The position numbers were made by a program, and so were the translations under genes. Positions 1 through 17,255 of a stretch of 64,000 bases of DNA are shown here, piece after piece. The stretch covers positions 10,137,304 to 10,201,303 of the forward strand of contig OY992836.1 in assembly GCA_963921425.1 (NCBI GenBank), given 5' to 3'. Source of the stretch: Dryas octopetala. Taxonomy: Eukaryota > Streptophyta > Magnoliopsida > Rosales > Rosaceae. Numbering within the stretch: the first letter of the stretch is position 1; each line of letters begins with the position of its first letter. Under the pieces are notes generated by a model, which did not search any database, was not told the DNA's origin, and worked only from the letters and a program-made list of their open reading frames with translations.

Positions 1-503
1 TTTTCATGGAGGAACTTTGTGTTTTTTGAAAAGCAAGGCATTGAAAAAAGAAAAAAGAATTAAAGAAGGGAAAGCAAGGCTTTGACAAAATATTCGGGCG
101 AAGTTTGCTCCCATCCATGATCCTATAATTAGCAAATTAAAAAATGCATGATTGGTTTTGTAATACTGTCAACCTCATATCATATGCATTCCTTTTTTCA
201 ACAAAACGTTTACTGCATTACATTGGAGGAGACCGAATCCTTAATCTCCCAAAGGGATTTGATCACCTACAACTCTCATAACCTTTGTTGCTGCTCACAT
301 TCATTCTTAAAGCCTGTCTTTCTTTTCATTTTCTTTTTTCTGTTTGATTCAAACATATACCCTCTTACTTTTTATTCATCAAAACTCTCTCTATTGCTTT
401 TGCCTGGAAAGAGAGTGTGATTCATGTTTTTTGTTTGAAGAGAGAAAAAGGGTCACTGCATGGTTTTAGTCTGAAGAGAGAGAATCAGATCAGAAATCAG
501 AAA
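1..503 (+). promoter_or_regulatory. Upstream region and presumed 5' leader of the NET2 gene
   Basis: No protein-like reading frame is recognisable here. The stretch is A+T- and pyrimidine-rich, with runs of TTTTC between about 297 and 350, as is common in plant leaders. The reading frame of the downstream gene has its first ATG at 504. Promoter function is inferred from position only, because no clear TATA box could be assigned. Confidence 0.4.
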
Positions 504-3500
504 ATGTTGCAGAGAGCTGCAAGCAATGCATATTCATGGTGGTGGGCGAGCCACATCAGAACAAAGCAATCAAAATGGCTGGAGCAAAACCTCCAAGGTA
601 CCCATTTTTATTTCTATCAAACAGTAACTGGGTTTGGTATATTCGATCTGTTGAACAATCTTCTAAATTTTAATATTACTTGTATGATCCATTTCCAGAT
701 TGATAATAATATTTGAACCATAATCCCGAGCACATCTCTCATATGCACATAAGAGTACATGTTGGATGGCCAACGACATGCAATTGTATATGCGTTGTTG
801 AAATTCAACAGCGCATAACAATATGTACACAGTGCACTCTCCTATGCACAAATTGTTATGCGTATAGGAGAATTACCCTTCATATCTTTATAGTTTATAT
901 GCCATTGGGGATATGTTTTGATGATTTTGGCTATGTGATTATTTTCTGAGTCAAACATTATAATCCAATTATATATGTTGTTTTAGACAAACACATTGCT
1001 GGATCTAGATTCTTGTGAAATCATTGTATCATAATATTGGTCTGTTGACTCTCTTAGTTACTCACCATTACAAGTTTACAACTCACTGGTTTGCAAAATA
1101 TAATGTTTCATATCAGAGGGTGTAATTGGATGAGTGGAGATTTATGAATGCTTTGATATTTCAATATAAGATATTGTGAGAAAATGTTAATGTGTATCAC
1201 TCATCTTATCTCAGAGAATTAATGCCCATGTAAATATTTGATTCCCTTGTGCTGTATATCAAATTGAAAATTTAGATAAAAAAGAAGTTTTATCTGTCTG
1301 CTGAAACTTGAATATGGTATGTGGGAATTGCAGATATGGAGGAAAAGGTGCAAATTGTGCTTAAACTCATTTCAGAGGATGGAGACTCCTTTGCCAAGAG
1401 AGCAGAAATGTACTACAAAAAGAGACCAGAGCTGATAAACTTTGTGGAAGAAACCTACAAAGCATACCGGTGCTTGGCTGAACGGTATGATCACATTTCA
1501 AGAGAGCTACAGAATGCCAACAACACAATTGCTTCTGTTTTCCCAGAACAAGTTCAAATTGCGATGGATGAAGAAGATGAACATCCCTCACCTAGAATGT
1601 CAAGAAGGCCTCCAGATCTCTCAAAAGGGAATATCCCAAAGGTTCCAAAGGGGCCTAGTAAAGATTTAAGGAGTCTCCTTACAAAAGCCTCAGCTAAAAA
1701 TAAGTTGAAGCCTCAGACGTCAATGAAAACAGCAACTTCTGCTAAAACAGTTCCGAAATCTGGTTTGAGCAAACCTCAGGGACTTGAAGAGATTGACAAG
1801 ATTCAGAAACAGATTCTGGCCCTACAAACTGAGAAAGAATTTGTAAAGAGCTCCTACGAGAATGGAGTTGCAAAGTACTGGGAAATTGACAACAAGATCA
1901 AGGAAAAGCAACAGAAAGTAAGCAATTTGCAAGATGAATTTGGCGAGGGAATGGTCATTGAAGATAATGAGGCTCGGAATTTGATGGCGGCAGCTGCTTT
2001 AAAATCATGCCAAGAAACATTGGTTCAATTGCAGGAGAAACAGGAAAGTTCAGCTCAGGAAGCAAGAGTTGAGTCCCAAAGGATTAAGGATGCCAAGAAG
2101 AACTTAGAGTCTCTCAAAAATCAGTTTCAACATGATCCGAGCAATCAGGAAAAGCCTCCTGCAAAAGATGAATCTGTGAATGCAGTAAATGAGAAAAACT
2201 TGGACCAGGAAGTGGGCAGTGTGACACAAGAGAGACAGAAATTAGAGTTGCTGCAAGAGAAGATTAAGGAACATTATGAGGCTGGGTCCAATACATCTCT
2301 CACTGTTACTGAAATGGCAGAGAAGATTGATGAGCTTGTGAATAAAGTGATCAGCTTAGAGAGTGCAGTTTCAACGCAGACTGCTCTAGTCAAGAGATTA
2401 AGAAGTGAAAATGACGAGATTCATGAACAAATTCGAATTCTTGAAGATGATAAAGCAAATCTCATTGATGGCAAGAAGGACTTGAGCAAAAAGCTGCAGG
2501 AATTAGAGGAAAAGCTGCATGAAATACAGGATCTAAACCAAAGTGTTGAAGCCCAGAATAACAATCTCCAGACACATTTTACTGAAGCGCATAGTAATCT
2601 TGACCACATTTCTCATAAACTGCAAACCGTGAAGCCAGATGAGGAGCTTAATGTCACAGAGTCATCAGGAAAAAAAGAGGAATCTCTTGGTGAAGCCAAG
2701 CTGCAAAAACAGTTTGAAGGAGAAGCAAAAGCAGTTACTCCTGTTGATGGATCCAAGATACAGCAGGGAGTGAAGACAGATGAGGGAGTGAAGGCTAAAG
2801 TTCCTCTGCGAAAAGATGAAGAATCTCTGGCTGAAGTGAGACAGTCAAAAGAGTCTACACAACATGAGGAAACACCAAAACCTGGTGATGGTTCTGCAAA
2901 AGTTAAAGATATTCTCAGTGCCTCCGCTGACGATCAAGGAGAAGATGTTTTACATTCCTCGACAAAAAATGACCAAGATAAGGAACTTCTGGACAAAGAT
3001 GATAAGCAAACTTCATTGCAGAACGTGGATAATCTTCATGATGAGGAACCGAAGGAACAGGCAACAATGAAAGATGACGAACCTGACTGGCAGCAGTTGT
3101 TTGTGAATGGAATGGAGGACAGAGAAAAAATTCTATTGGCAGAGTACACTACAAATCTTCGGAACTATAAGGATCTCAAGAAGAAGTTCAGTGAAGCTGA
3201 GAATGACCTCTTTGAAACATCAGTGCAGATAAAAGAACTGAAGAGTGCCAATACCATGAAGGATGAAGAGATTAAATCATTGAACAAGAAAATGGATCTT
3301 CTGCTACAGAAATTAGGTGAAAATAACAAAGAAGAATTCAAAGCTTTAGACCACCGGCAGACCCCAACGAGTACACCAACAGAGAAGGAAGAGAATGATG
3401 AAATCAAGGGAATTCAAACTCACCAAACTCACACCACATCACCAATCGAAGAAAAGTTCCGGTCGAGCATTGATGAACTGTTGGAGGAGAACTTAGATTT

Positions 3501-4161
3501 CTGGTTAAAATTTAGCACTTCATTCCATCAGATACAACAATTTGAAACTAGCATCCAAGATTTACAGTCCGAGATCACAAAGCTGGAGGAGAAAAGAAAG
3601 AAGCAAGATGGAAGTAGTACTGCAAAATATTCTATGAAATCAGATGCACGGCCGATATACAAGCACCTAATGGAGATACAGACTGAACTAAATGTTTGGT
3701 TGGAAAAGAGTTCCTTACTCAAAGATGAACTGCAGTGCAGATTCTCCTCTTTGTGCGACATACAAGAAGAAATAACAAAAGCTTTGAAGACAAGTGCTGA
3801 GGATGGGGACTTCGAGTTCACAAGCTACCAAGCTGCAAAATTCCAAGGCGAGATTTTAAATATGAAACAAGAGAATAACAAGGTTGGAGATGAATTGCAA
3901 ACAGGACTGGAACATGTGACAACACTCCAACATGAAATAGAAAAGACTATGGCAAAGTTGAACGAGGAATTCAAGTTCTCTGGATCAAAGAAGCAACAGT
4001 CTCCACAGCTGACTCACACTGAGAGTCGGTCCAGAGTTCCCTTGAGGTCATTTATCTTTGGTGTATCACCAAAGAAGCAAAAGCGATCAATCTTCGCTGT
4101 TATGGCCCCTGGAATGCATAAGAGATACCACGGTTCGAAATCTAGGCCATCCCAGCTGTAA
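504..4161 (+). CDS. NET2: NETWORKED 2-like (KIP1-like) actin-binding protein
   Basis: Two exons, 504-597 and 1334-4161, are joined across a GT-AG intron with matching phase and give 973 residues. The first 90 or so residues form a NAB (KIP1-like) domain: the start MLQRAASNAYSWWW, then SKWLEQNLQ, EGDSFAKRAEMYYKKRP-type and AERYDHISRELQ blocks are the family signature. In NET proteins this domain binds actin filaments. The rest is long, charged coiled coil (about residues 160-450 and 600-900) broken by a Lys/Glu/Asp-rich linker, with a basic tail ending in KKQKRS and GSKSRPSQL. Split of the NAB domain by an intron after codon 31 is as expected for NET genes. In Arabidopsis the NET2 clade acts in pollen and links actin to pollen receptor kinases; that role is inferred from the family. 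The ATG at 504 is chosen because it gives the conserved family N-terminus. Convergent with NIC1. Confidence 0.93.
783..825. repeat. Imperfect hairpin in NET2 intron 1
   Basis: Two arms of about 20 bases, ATTGTATATGCGTTGTTGAA and the reverse complement of ATTCAACAGCGCATAACAAT, face each other around TGTTGAAATTCAACA. A third partial copy of one arm (ATTGTTATGCGTATAGG) lies at about 853-869. It could be a worn MITE core. No coding content. Confidence 0.5.
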
Positions 4162-4940
4162 ATTGTATCCTCGCGCATTGCTTGTTTTCTTTGCTTTCAT
4201 TCCCTGAATGAAAGATTTTGTTTTTGTACTTTTGAACAGTATTTTTAACAGATTTCAGTGGGGTTTTTCCTTTTCCTTTAGGTCTCCCTCTTTGTTTTTG
4301 TTTTTGATCTGGGAGTGTATGTTATTTGTTTACTATACATGTTTTGTAGTTTGTAAGTATCAAAACAAGAGGAGCATTTGAGCCATTTATTACGATTTTG
4401 ACATGGACATTTAAATCCAGTTTTGGTGCTGTGTTTTTCTTTGGAGTTCCAAGTACTAGAAGCTTAGTTACAACTTTTGCCAGTATTACATGATTTCTTT
4501 CTCCATATTAGAATCAGATGAAACTCTATGAAACACAGCTGATGAGAGAATTTTCCTTGCATGCCCTTGATGAACATGCAATTGAAACTTGAATAAAAAT
4601 GAAATTGCAGGAAAAAGTAATAACATTTCAAGGTCATAAAGCATACAACAGTAGCTTATTATTCAGTGAACTATAATGCAAAATGTAAAGCGTTTCTGTA
4701 CATTTTATTGGTGATATAGCTAATTCTTACGCTGTGACCCTTCCAGCTTCCAACCCATAGTCATAGAACATTTCTCATCTCCAAACACACACCACTTTCA
4801 GATACCCTTTCTTCTTTACTCCAACATTTGAGCTACCTAATTAAGACAGCTCACCGTATAGGGAAAGTCTATTTACTATTGATAAAAGGCACCCCTCGCA
4901 AAAGAGAAAGCTGCAATACTAATCCACGTATTGATCAAGA
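4162..4940. other. Convergent spacer between NET2 and NIC1
   Basis: A+T-rich sequence that must hold the 3' untranslated regions of both genes. GAATAAAAATG near 4591 resembles a plant polyadenylation near-upstream signal. No ORF, repeat or RNA gene was recognised. Confidence 0.5.
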
Positions 4941-6976
4941 TCATGGCTCTTTTGCATTGAATGATACTTCTGCCACTACCTTGGCTCCCCTTCCTTTGGC
5001 TATGTAAAGGCCTATGTGGTGCATCAGCTCCTGTCAGGAGAAACAAATATTAAACAAGAAGAGTTTTATTATTTAAGAAACAAATTTATGATACCAAGCA
5101 GTAGATTCTAGCATTCTGCACTTGAGGATGGATCTCAAGAAGATTATTTTTGTCTGCAACTCCCTTCAAAACTTACCATCTTCAGGTAAATGCAATGTTG
5201 AGTGATGAACAAAAACCGCACATACACACAAGGGCACACAGACGGAGAATTCACATCTCCTCAGTCCTCATTGACTAGCAAGAAACGGCTCAGTGAAAAA
5301 AAAAAAAACAAAAAAGAAAAGCAATCAAATTTCTCTGATCACATTGCTTGTACCTCCGACCATCTAGGATTACATTTTAATTTTCAGTCTCAGTCCTGAA
5401 TCAGCCCTGTGTATTCAAAATATCACAAGTTTAAAGTATCTGGCCACAATTGTGGCCAGAACTAACCCATACTGTAGGTAGACAGTGATGAACTAAGAGC
5501 ACTGTTTATTAAATATATAAAAATAACTTGGAACACAATTTTTGAGGAAAAGAACCAACTTTAAAGGGTACACACTGTCAAAAGGGGAAAAAGGAAAGAA
5601 AAACCAGAACAATGCAGCTAGTGATACAAAGATTTGAAGTACCTGGGGATGAGCTATAACATCTTTAGCAGTTTTGGCAACATTAACTGGAATATCAAAA
5701 GTGGCACAACCACGAGAATACACGATCACATCCTCCAGAGGAGCAAGTAAACGACGATTTCTTGCAGACAAAGTGGTACATACAAAATCTAGCACACATA
5801 TATCGGTACATATCCCCACGACCAAGATCTTCAAAAATAAGAAAAGGAAATGGCAAAATTAGACAGAAGTAACAGAATTCAGAAAGCACCAATAAGAACA
5901 AAGCATCAAATGCAAATTGCACAATAACAAGCACATGAGCACTTTTCAGGGTTTAGGAGATGCTTACAGCTTTGATCTGATTACTTTTAACCCAATTGAT
6001 AAACACATTAGAGCCGTCTTTCTCAATCGAACCAAGAAACCCATCAATGCAATCTTTACACCTAAGTGTCACATTTGGTTCATTTTCCAACCATTGCAGG
6101 GCTGCAGATAATTAAAAGTGAGATACTAACATAATGAAATACATCAAAGGTCGATTTGAATTGGATGGAAGGATTTAAATTGAGGGATTTGGATTTGAGT
6201 TTTTAGCATAAATGGCTTAATTGAACTTTAGAAATATTAATATTAATTGAACTTTATAAATTTGATTATTTAAGAAAAGGAGAGATTTGAAATTCCTCAT
6301 TTTCTTCCTAATGAATTTATACATGGATTTTATTAACATAATAAATTAGCATTACTCTAAAAATTCAAACCCAGATCCCTCATTTCAAATCCTTCAATCC
6401 AAATAATTGGGGAAGAAAAAAAAACAGGCAGAAAAAGGTACCTGGGACTAGCTTTGCTTCATCAGTTCCAGCAAAGCAATGAGGAGGATAAGGATGCTCA
6501 GGAATGTCAGGGTGATGGGAATCAAGGAAAGCAAAGACAGGCCATTTCCTTTCACAGAACAGTCTGGCAAGTCTCACTGACTCCTCCACCATTTCAGAGA
6601 TTTGCTTGTCAGGCTTTCTTGGTGCCTATTCAACATACATGTAGCAATTAGCATGCACAAATACACACAAACCCAACAAAAAGCACAAAGTGGGCAATCA
6701 ACCAAAAACAGATACGACAAATTACAAATCTAAAACCTTGTTTTGTTTTTGGTCAATAAATCTAAAAGCTTGTTGTTTTTGATAAACTGGGTCATGAAAA
6801 ACAGTGTGGAGGGGGGGGGGGAAGAATGAAATTACCAAATTGCCAGCGCCGACGGTACAGAACCCATTAACGACGTCGACGAGGACAAGACCGGTGTTGA
6901 CGTCCCCGGCGAGTTGCAGCGATTCTTGGTGCACGGGCAGCTCCTCCTTGAGCAAATCAATCGTCTGAGGAACCAT
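4941..6976 (-). CDS. NIC1: Nicotinamidase 1
   Basis: Five exons on the minus strand, 6976-6836, 6625-6442, 6101-5968, 5828-5643 and 5030-4941, all with GT-AG borders and closing phases, give 244 residues, the length of Arabidopsis NIC1. It belongs to the isochorismatase-like hydrolases, which convert nicotinamide to nicotinate in the NAD salvage pathway. The expected Asp-Lys-Cys triad is visible: D34 in VLVDVVNGF, K124 in LRCKDCIDGF (probable) and C164 in VVGICTDICVLDF. Metal ligands are probably supplied by the FLDSHHPD block in exon 2. No signal peptide is seen, so it is probably cytosolic or nuclear. The start at 6976 is the first ATG of the open frame and matches the family N-terminus. 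Nothing looks broken. Its upstream region has a diverged second copy near 9660. Confidence 0.95.
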
Positions 6977-8094
6977 TTTTCACAAGAACGAAATGAAATG
7001 AATAAGGAAGAAGACTCTTATGATATGATATGATGCGCAGTCAACGGTGTTGGTGAAGAAACAGAATGGGGATTCGGAATTCAAGGTGAAATGGGTTTTG
7101 CGCCGTTGGATTGTCAAACAAACAACGTGGAGGACTAGGATTAGATAAGTTCGTTGACAAGGAAACCTCCTCAGACTCAGACTCAGACTGAGTACGTCAC
7201 GGGGTTTGGGACTTTTGGGTTGAAGTATGTAAGCATACACAAAGTCTTTACATCCTAGGCTCCAATGCAGAGGAGGATGCAACAGTTATGGTGGTTAAAA
7301 ACAGACAAATAAACCCAAGGACTCAAAGGAAAGACAGAAACAAACAAACAACTTTGGCTTTTGGGGTTTGTCTACTTATTTTTGTGGCTTTTAGCTTTAC
7401 AGCCTTAAGGAAAAAAATCAAAACAAAATTAGTGGGATTCTTTCTTCCAGCCAATCGGTCATCTATGCGGAACGCGGAAGCGACAAGATTCTTGCCCACT
7501 GTTTTTTTAGGGTTACTATTGGTACACTACTCACATCACCACGTATTTCTCACATCACCCTTTTTTCTTTTTAATTTATTTAATTTCTTAATACACATTC
7601 TTAAAATTTGTAAAATATTTTCATTAAAAGAAAAAAAAAAAAAAAAAACCCAGCACAACCGCTAACCCCACCACTCGTGGTCATTGCCATTGTCGCCCGA
7701 CAGTCCAACCCACTGGCCTCCCTTCCCTTTCTTTCCTTCATTCTCTGTCTCTTTCCCTTTCTATCTTCTCTCATATGTACCTCTCAACCCGTTTGCTGCG
7801 GAGGCCCACGACCTTGTCGGCCTCCAGATAAGTGGACATTGACCACCATACTAGAGGTCGAGAAGGTCACCAGCCTCTGCAACAACCGGAGAGTGAGGGA
7901 CATAGGAGAGAAGAGAGAGAGAGAAAGGAAGGGAGGCCGGTAGGTTGGACCGCCGATGACAGGTGGCGGCGAGCAGTGGGGTCGGAGGTCGAGTGTGGGG
8001 TTGGGACTTGGGATGGCTAGGTTGGGGTAGGTTGTCCTTTTTGGTCATCTGAGTTTAAGCTCAAATTGTAATTCACTAAAAAAAAAAAAGGGGG
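6977..8094. other. NIC1 upstream region and spacer
   Basis: Non-coding by eye. About 7056-7200 is the template of a diverged copy at 9660-9800. It contains ACTCAG repeats at about 7172-7190 and TACGTCAC, an ACGT-core bZIP-like site, at about 7193-7200. A T-rich to A-rich stretch (7560-7650) precedes a G/C-richer piece (7660-8040) whose short frames on both strands show no family resemblance. Confidence 0.4.
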
Positions 8095-8590
8095 GGCTTT
8101 TTATCACAAATGGTCCATTAACTTTTATTAAGATATCAATTTGGTTTTTAAAGTGCATTTTCACTCAATGTGGTCCTCCATTTTACTACCACACAATATT
8201 GTCCTTCTGTTGTCTTTCATCTGAATTTTCGTAAAAAATAATCATGTGCAGTGCATGTGACCATTTTTTGAGGGACAAAATGGTCTTCACACGTCCCATA
8301 ATCATCCAAAAAGACCTTACAATCCAAGTTTACCCTTAATTAAAAAGTTACTAAAAAAATTAAAAAATACAAGAAAAAAAAAAATCATCTCCAACCAAGT
8401 CTTAACACACCTTCTTTGCATGTTAAGACATTTTGACCCCTAAAAAAATGTTTTGTGCAACGCATGTGATATTTTTTGTGGCAATTTAAATGGAATTGAA
8501 CGGAAAGACAACATTGATGTGAAGTGACAAATTTGGAGGACCAAATTAATATTTTTGTCAAAGTTGAGGGACTATTTGTGATAAAAAGCC
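8095..8590. mobile_element. MITE with about 50-bp terminal inverted repeats
   Basis: The left end reads GGCTTTTTATCACAAATGGT. The right end, reverse complemented, reads GGCTTTTTATCACAAATAGT, and the similarity runs on for about 50 bases on each side to ATTTGGT. The 496-bp interior has no coding capacity. Long TIRs without an ORF fit a non-autonomous DNA transposon, perhaps Mutator-like. Flanks are purine-rich (AAAAGGGGG and AAGAGAAAG), so a target duplication could not be called. Confidence 0.75.
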
Positions 8591-9100
8591 AAGAGAAAGG
8601 TGTGTAATGAATGAACAATGGGTATTCATATAGCAATTCTCTTACTATTTATGAATTGACTCTCTCGAAAGAGAGGGGTGATCTCATCTATTGATTGATC
8701 CATGGAGAAAAAGGTTTCGGGGGTACAGATAGAGCGGGAATCTTTGGTTTGAGCGAAACTTCCCTACTAACGATCTATAATGGATAAAACAAATCTAAAG
8801 TTTTTTTTTCTTAATTCTACCCCTAAAAACTTTAGAGTGTTTTTATTTTGACCTTCCTAAAATGCCTTATTGACCATCCTCTTTAATTTTTGGCCAAATG
8901 ATACTTTTGATCCTTATATATACTTTCACAAAATTTTCAATTTGGTTATGTTCTTTTAATTTTGGTGATTTTTTACTCAAAAATTCATATTATGCACTTA
9001 ATGAAAAACAAAGGAAGTAAAAAAAAAAAATGAACAACTCACCTCAGCCCCACCTAACCCAGCATCACCGAACCCCTACCCCCATCGCTGATGCCGATGA

Positions 9101-9102
<2 letters not shown>

Positions 9103-9149
<47 letters not shown>
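9103..9149. repeat. (CT)n microsatellite
   Basis: About 23 uninterrupted TC units followed by a short pyrimidine tract. Confidence 0.95.
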
Positions 9150-9156
<7 letters not shown>

Positions 9157-9659
9157 CAATTTCTCATCTTTTCTCTTTCCTTCTCTTCCTCCTTCTCGAA
9201 TCGCCATGGGTTATTATTCGTTTTTAGCATTTGGTGTTATATTCATGTTTGTATCTAGAAATGATTAACCCAAACTCACTAACTTCATATCGAGTTTGAG
9301 TCGTGTTATTGTGCCGTGTCAAAAAGTGTTACCTCTAATATGTAGCGTTTGTTTGGAATTTACATCCGGATAAAGAAATAATTGTGTGTATATATATACA
9401 AATAATAATAGGTCGATATATTTTAATTTTTTCAATGATAACCAGTTCAATAATATTCAAAACTCGATTTCATACCAAACAAATGTTTTTTAGTTTTTTT
9501 TGCTTATACAATTTTTTCTTTTGGTCCTTGTTTTCAATTTTGAATTGTGAAAAATGTTTACCAAAATCAAATTAAACTTGTTCGGAAATCAATTTGGTTC
9601 AGTAATGATCGAACTAGAACTCACCAGTAAATACTGTTAAAAAGCACTCTATAACACAG

Positions 9660-9800
9660 GGAAAGAAACAAAATGGGAATCAAGCCATCAAGGTGAATTG
9701 GTTTGCACCGTTGAATGTGTCATACAACATACAATTCCATGGATTAGATAAGTTAGCTGAAAAGGAGGCCTCGGACTTGCTTGGTGTCAATGTACTCAGT
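9660..9800. repeat. Diverged duplicate of the NIC1 upstream region
   Basis: This stretch can be aligned in the same orientation with about 7057-7175. Shared blocks include GAAACA(A/G)AATGGG, TCAAGGTGAA, TGGTTTGC, CCGTTG, GGATTAGATAAGTT and AAGGA(A/G)(A/G)CCTC, in the same order with small indels. No adjoining nicotinamidase coding sequence was found, so it is a promoter-only or decayed duplication. Confidence 0.65.
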
Positions 9801-10560
9801 ACTGCTTGGTCTTGCGTGTGAATGGAATAAACTCAGTATCATACTATACATTGTCCAATGTAGTATAACTGTATAACCATGTAATTGTGTCTCTGGCTGG
9901 AAGGATCACTGTTTTTTAATGTTTTCTAGGATAATGGTGTCAAATACATAGATATTAACAGACCGAAAGGACAAAAGCAAAGTTGTTATTTGTGTCTCTC
10001 TCTCTCTCTCTTCCTGTGTTGGATTCTGGGTTATTGGTCTCTTTCTTTATCGCCACCGCAAGTAAAACTGTTGCGTCCTCTCCTTTGGTGTAGAGTGTTA
10101 TAAATCTACCACTCTTTTGCCCACACTTTTGAGGTCCCAAAATTACATTCTACTATAGTATCTGTAGTATTTTTTATTTTTTATTTTTTCACAAAATGAA
10201 TAGTACAAACAATTTAGTACATAAAATTTTCTACATTTAACACTTACTATCTTTACTTCAAAGGTTCTGATAATTTCTATTGATTTGGGTGCAAAACTTA
10301 TCCAAAGTTTCTCATGTAACAATTTTGTCGCTTCACTCTCAGTGTATAAAGCATTTACCATCTTTTTAACAAACAAAAGGAAAAGAAAAGGTACATAGCT
10401 GACTACTCTCTTCACTCTTAAAATTTACCAAAAAAACGAAAGGGAAAAAAAATTATAAGAAACATTTACACCACAGTGGAAAGGAAGTTAGAGCAAAAGG
10501 GGACAAGAGTTACAAGGTTCAGCATACAAATGGGCTTAGACGACCAAATGAGAAGAGACC

Positions 10561-15182
<4,622 letters not shown>

Positions 15183-16904
15183 TGGTTTTGCTCAAGCGGT
15201 GTGCTTTCTCACTTCTCACTTCTGCTGATTTCGTGAATGTACGTTTTGGGGGAGAGAGAGGTAGCGTGGCAAATAAAAATAGAAGGGCATGTTTGGACAG
15301 CCTTTCTCTTATATCAAGTTTTCCTTTACAAAATTAAACAGGAAATATGAATAAAATCTTAACAAATCCACAGAATGTGTCACATTTGCCTATTTATGAA
15401 AATTTTTGTAAGTAATATTGATGAGTAAAATTTGTCACGTGGTCAATCTAACATTTGACCTCCACGTCAAAGTCTGCTTCACTCTTCTTCTATCATGCAC
15501 ACTAAAGCAAAGAACACTAAGCGGAAACGCATAAAGGGGCATCAGTTTGGTACCGACCAACGATCTTTCGACTCTCAAGTCAATAATCACACTTTCTTTT
15601 AAAGTATTCTAGAGAGCTAATCGTTGTATCCCTTACATGAGAGCTTGAGTGCCCTATTTATAATGACTATGGCCGAGGGTCTCTTTGTCCTTGTTGGATT
15701 AAGGTTCTTGATAGTTTGTCGCATAAGTCGTAACTGAGGATAAACTATGACTCATTGTCTAAGTAGAACACGTCTTCTCCTAAGCTAACTCTCACTCAAG
15801 TCGGCCCTTCTAACTAAAAAACTCATTCCTTCCACCATAGTCGCCCACAAACCTCACTTACTAGGACCCATTTCATGGGTCCTTAAGTGTAATCCTAGGC
15901 TAATAGCGGTATCGGGTCATCTCCAGAACACCTCCCTTCCCAGGGCATTCCTTGAATGTGGGCCTCTGTGACTCCCTTATGACAAAGCCCTAAGCCTGGA
16001 TTATTGGGCTTGGGCCTTCTACCACTGTCAAGGCTAAGCTATCTTTAGCGGCCTTCCGCTTTTATTGTATCGAGCGCTCGTATTTATGAGTGCCAGCTCA
16101 TCCCAAGCTACTGCCCATGTCCAAACCAAGGATAAACTTAACATCGCTTCTCTTGGTCACCAAGCCTTCAGGTCTTGGTCCCTTGAGGTGAGGCCCAAAC
16201 ACTTGAGCCCATGTTTAGACCTTACCTCATCCACTAGACCTTTCGGGCCCATAGATATGTTTCTAGTCTCTTGGATTTTTTCTTTAGCCCATGTCTTGGC
16301 AAACAACGATCCGAACGTCACCCAAGTCTCGTCATTTTTATTTTTACGACACCTAGTTTTGCTCGACTAAAACGAGTATGAATAAATAAGTTAAATCAAA
16401 TTTTTAGTTTGAGCGTGATTTGGCACACATTCATACGTTAGAGGGCAAAATAGCTACTAAACTATATCAAACAAAAAAGACACCTTACTTCGAGGCTAAT
16501 GATCAACATTCGTATTTTAGAATATTTTTCAAAAATTATATGTAAAAAAATAAAATAAAATCGGATATTGTTTAGTCATTTTATTATCACCAACAACAAT
16601 TTAATTTTATCTAACAGATTGTGTTTGTTTGTACAATATTATATGTTTGGTTAATTTTTTACAAGAATCACCTTTTCGGGAGAGCCTAAAAACTGAACGA
16701 TTTCAATCATTGAAATACATTATCGATGATCCTTAAAAACGATGTTCTTATTTTTTTTAAATGAGGACATCCTCTAAATTCAGGCCTTGGGAGTTGGGTC
16801 ATCCAAAGGACTCAGGCCCCAGCGAATAAAATAAATGAAGCCCAATTGGGCCTTGTAAACCCGTAGTCCTATTTGGGCTTTACAACTAGCTAAGCCCTTA
16901 TTAC
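15183..16904. other. ECD upstream region and possible LTR-type relic
   Basis: The ECD promoter must lie just above 15182. From about 15480 to 16380 the base composition changes to C/T-rich gene-like text with no open frame, and CTATTTATAATGAC near 15653 looks like a TATA box. This resembles a worn LTR, but no partner copy or primer site was found in the window. From 16380 to 16904 nothing is recognised. Confidence 0.3.
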
Positions 16905-17255
16905 AGCCCAATATGCGAATAATGAGCCATGGATATTTTTTGCTCAAGCAACATTTCAATCAGCGTCGTTTCCACGTACATGCAATGCCCCTCTTCACCT
17001 TCTAACAACCGATTCAGTTTTCCACAATATATAATCACAGAAGGGAATGTGAAGCAATTGGGCATTATGTCCATGCTCTTCATCCCACCAAACAAAACTA
17101 TATATAACCTCTCTATGACTCTCATTCTTAACATTGCATTCCATAGACCAACATTTGGGTCTGGAGTTTGATCCAACATTTTGTAAGTGATTATATATGG
17201 GTCGGGTATGTATTTGGTGAAGTCGCTTTGTGGTCTTACAAATTACTGCATGCAA
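16905..17255 (-). pseudogene. Pentatricopeptide repeat (PPR) gene relic
   Basis: Minus-strand frames read, in order from 17255, KTTKRLHQIHT, then DPNVGLWNAMLR, then MKSMDIMPNCFTFPSVI and CGKLNRLLEGEEGHC. These are typical of plant PLS/E-class PPR proteins, which bind organellar RNA. The pieces lie in different frames and stops intervene, so at least two frameshifts are present. Only about 110 residues of a protein normally over 500 survive. It ends 112 bp from the 5' LTR at 17367. A second relic with the same MKSM motif lies near 51 kb. Confidence 0.75.

Larger units (their letters stand above)
8591..10560. other. Intergenic DNA between MITE and ECD gene
   Basis: No gene recognised. It holds a long CT microsatellite (9103-9149), a diverged copy of the NIC1 upstream region (9660-9800), a second short CT run near 9996-10012 and otherwise A+T-rich DNA. 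The last 100 bases or so before 10561 are probably the 3' untranslated region of the ECD gene. Confidence 0.45.

Noticed and set aside
417-716. Longer frame around NET2 exon 1
   Set aside because: It lacks an upstream ATG and reads through the donor site at 598; the conserved start is the ATG at 504.
7677-8048. Short G+C-rich frames on both strands
   Set aside because: No domain, no family resemblance and Arg/Glu/Pro low complexity; probably not coding.
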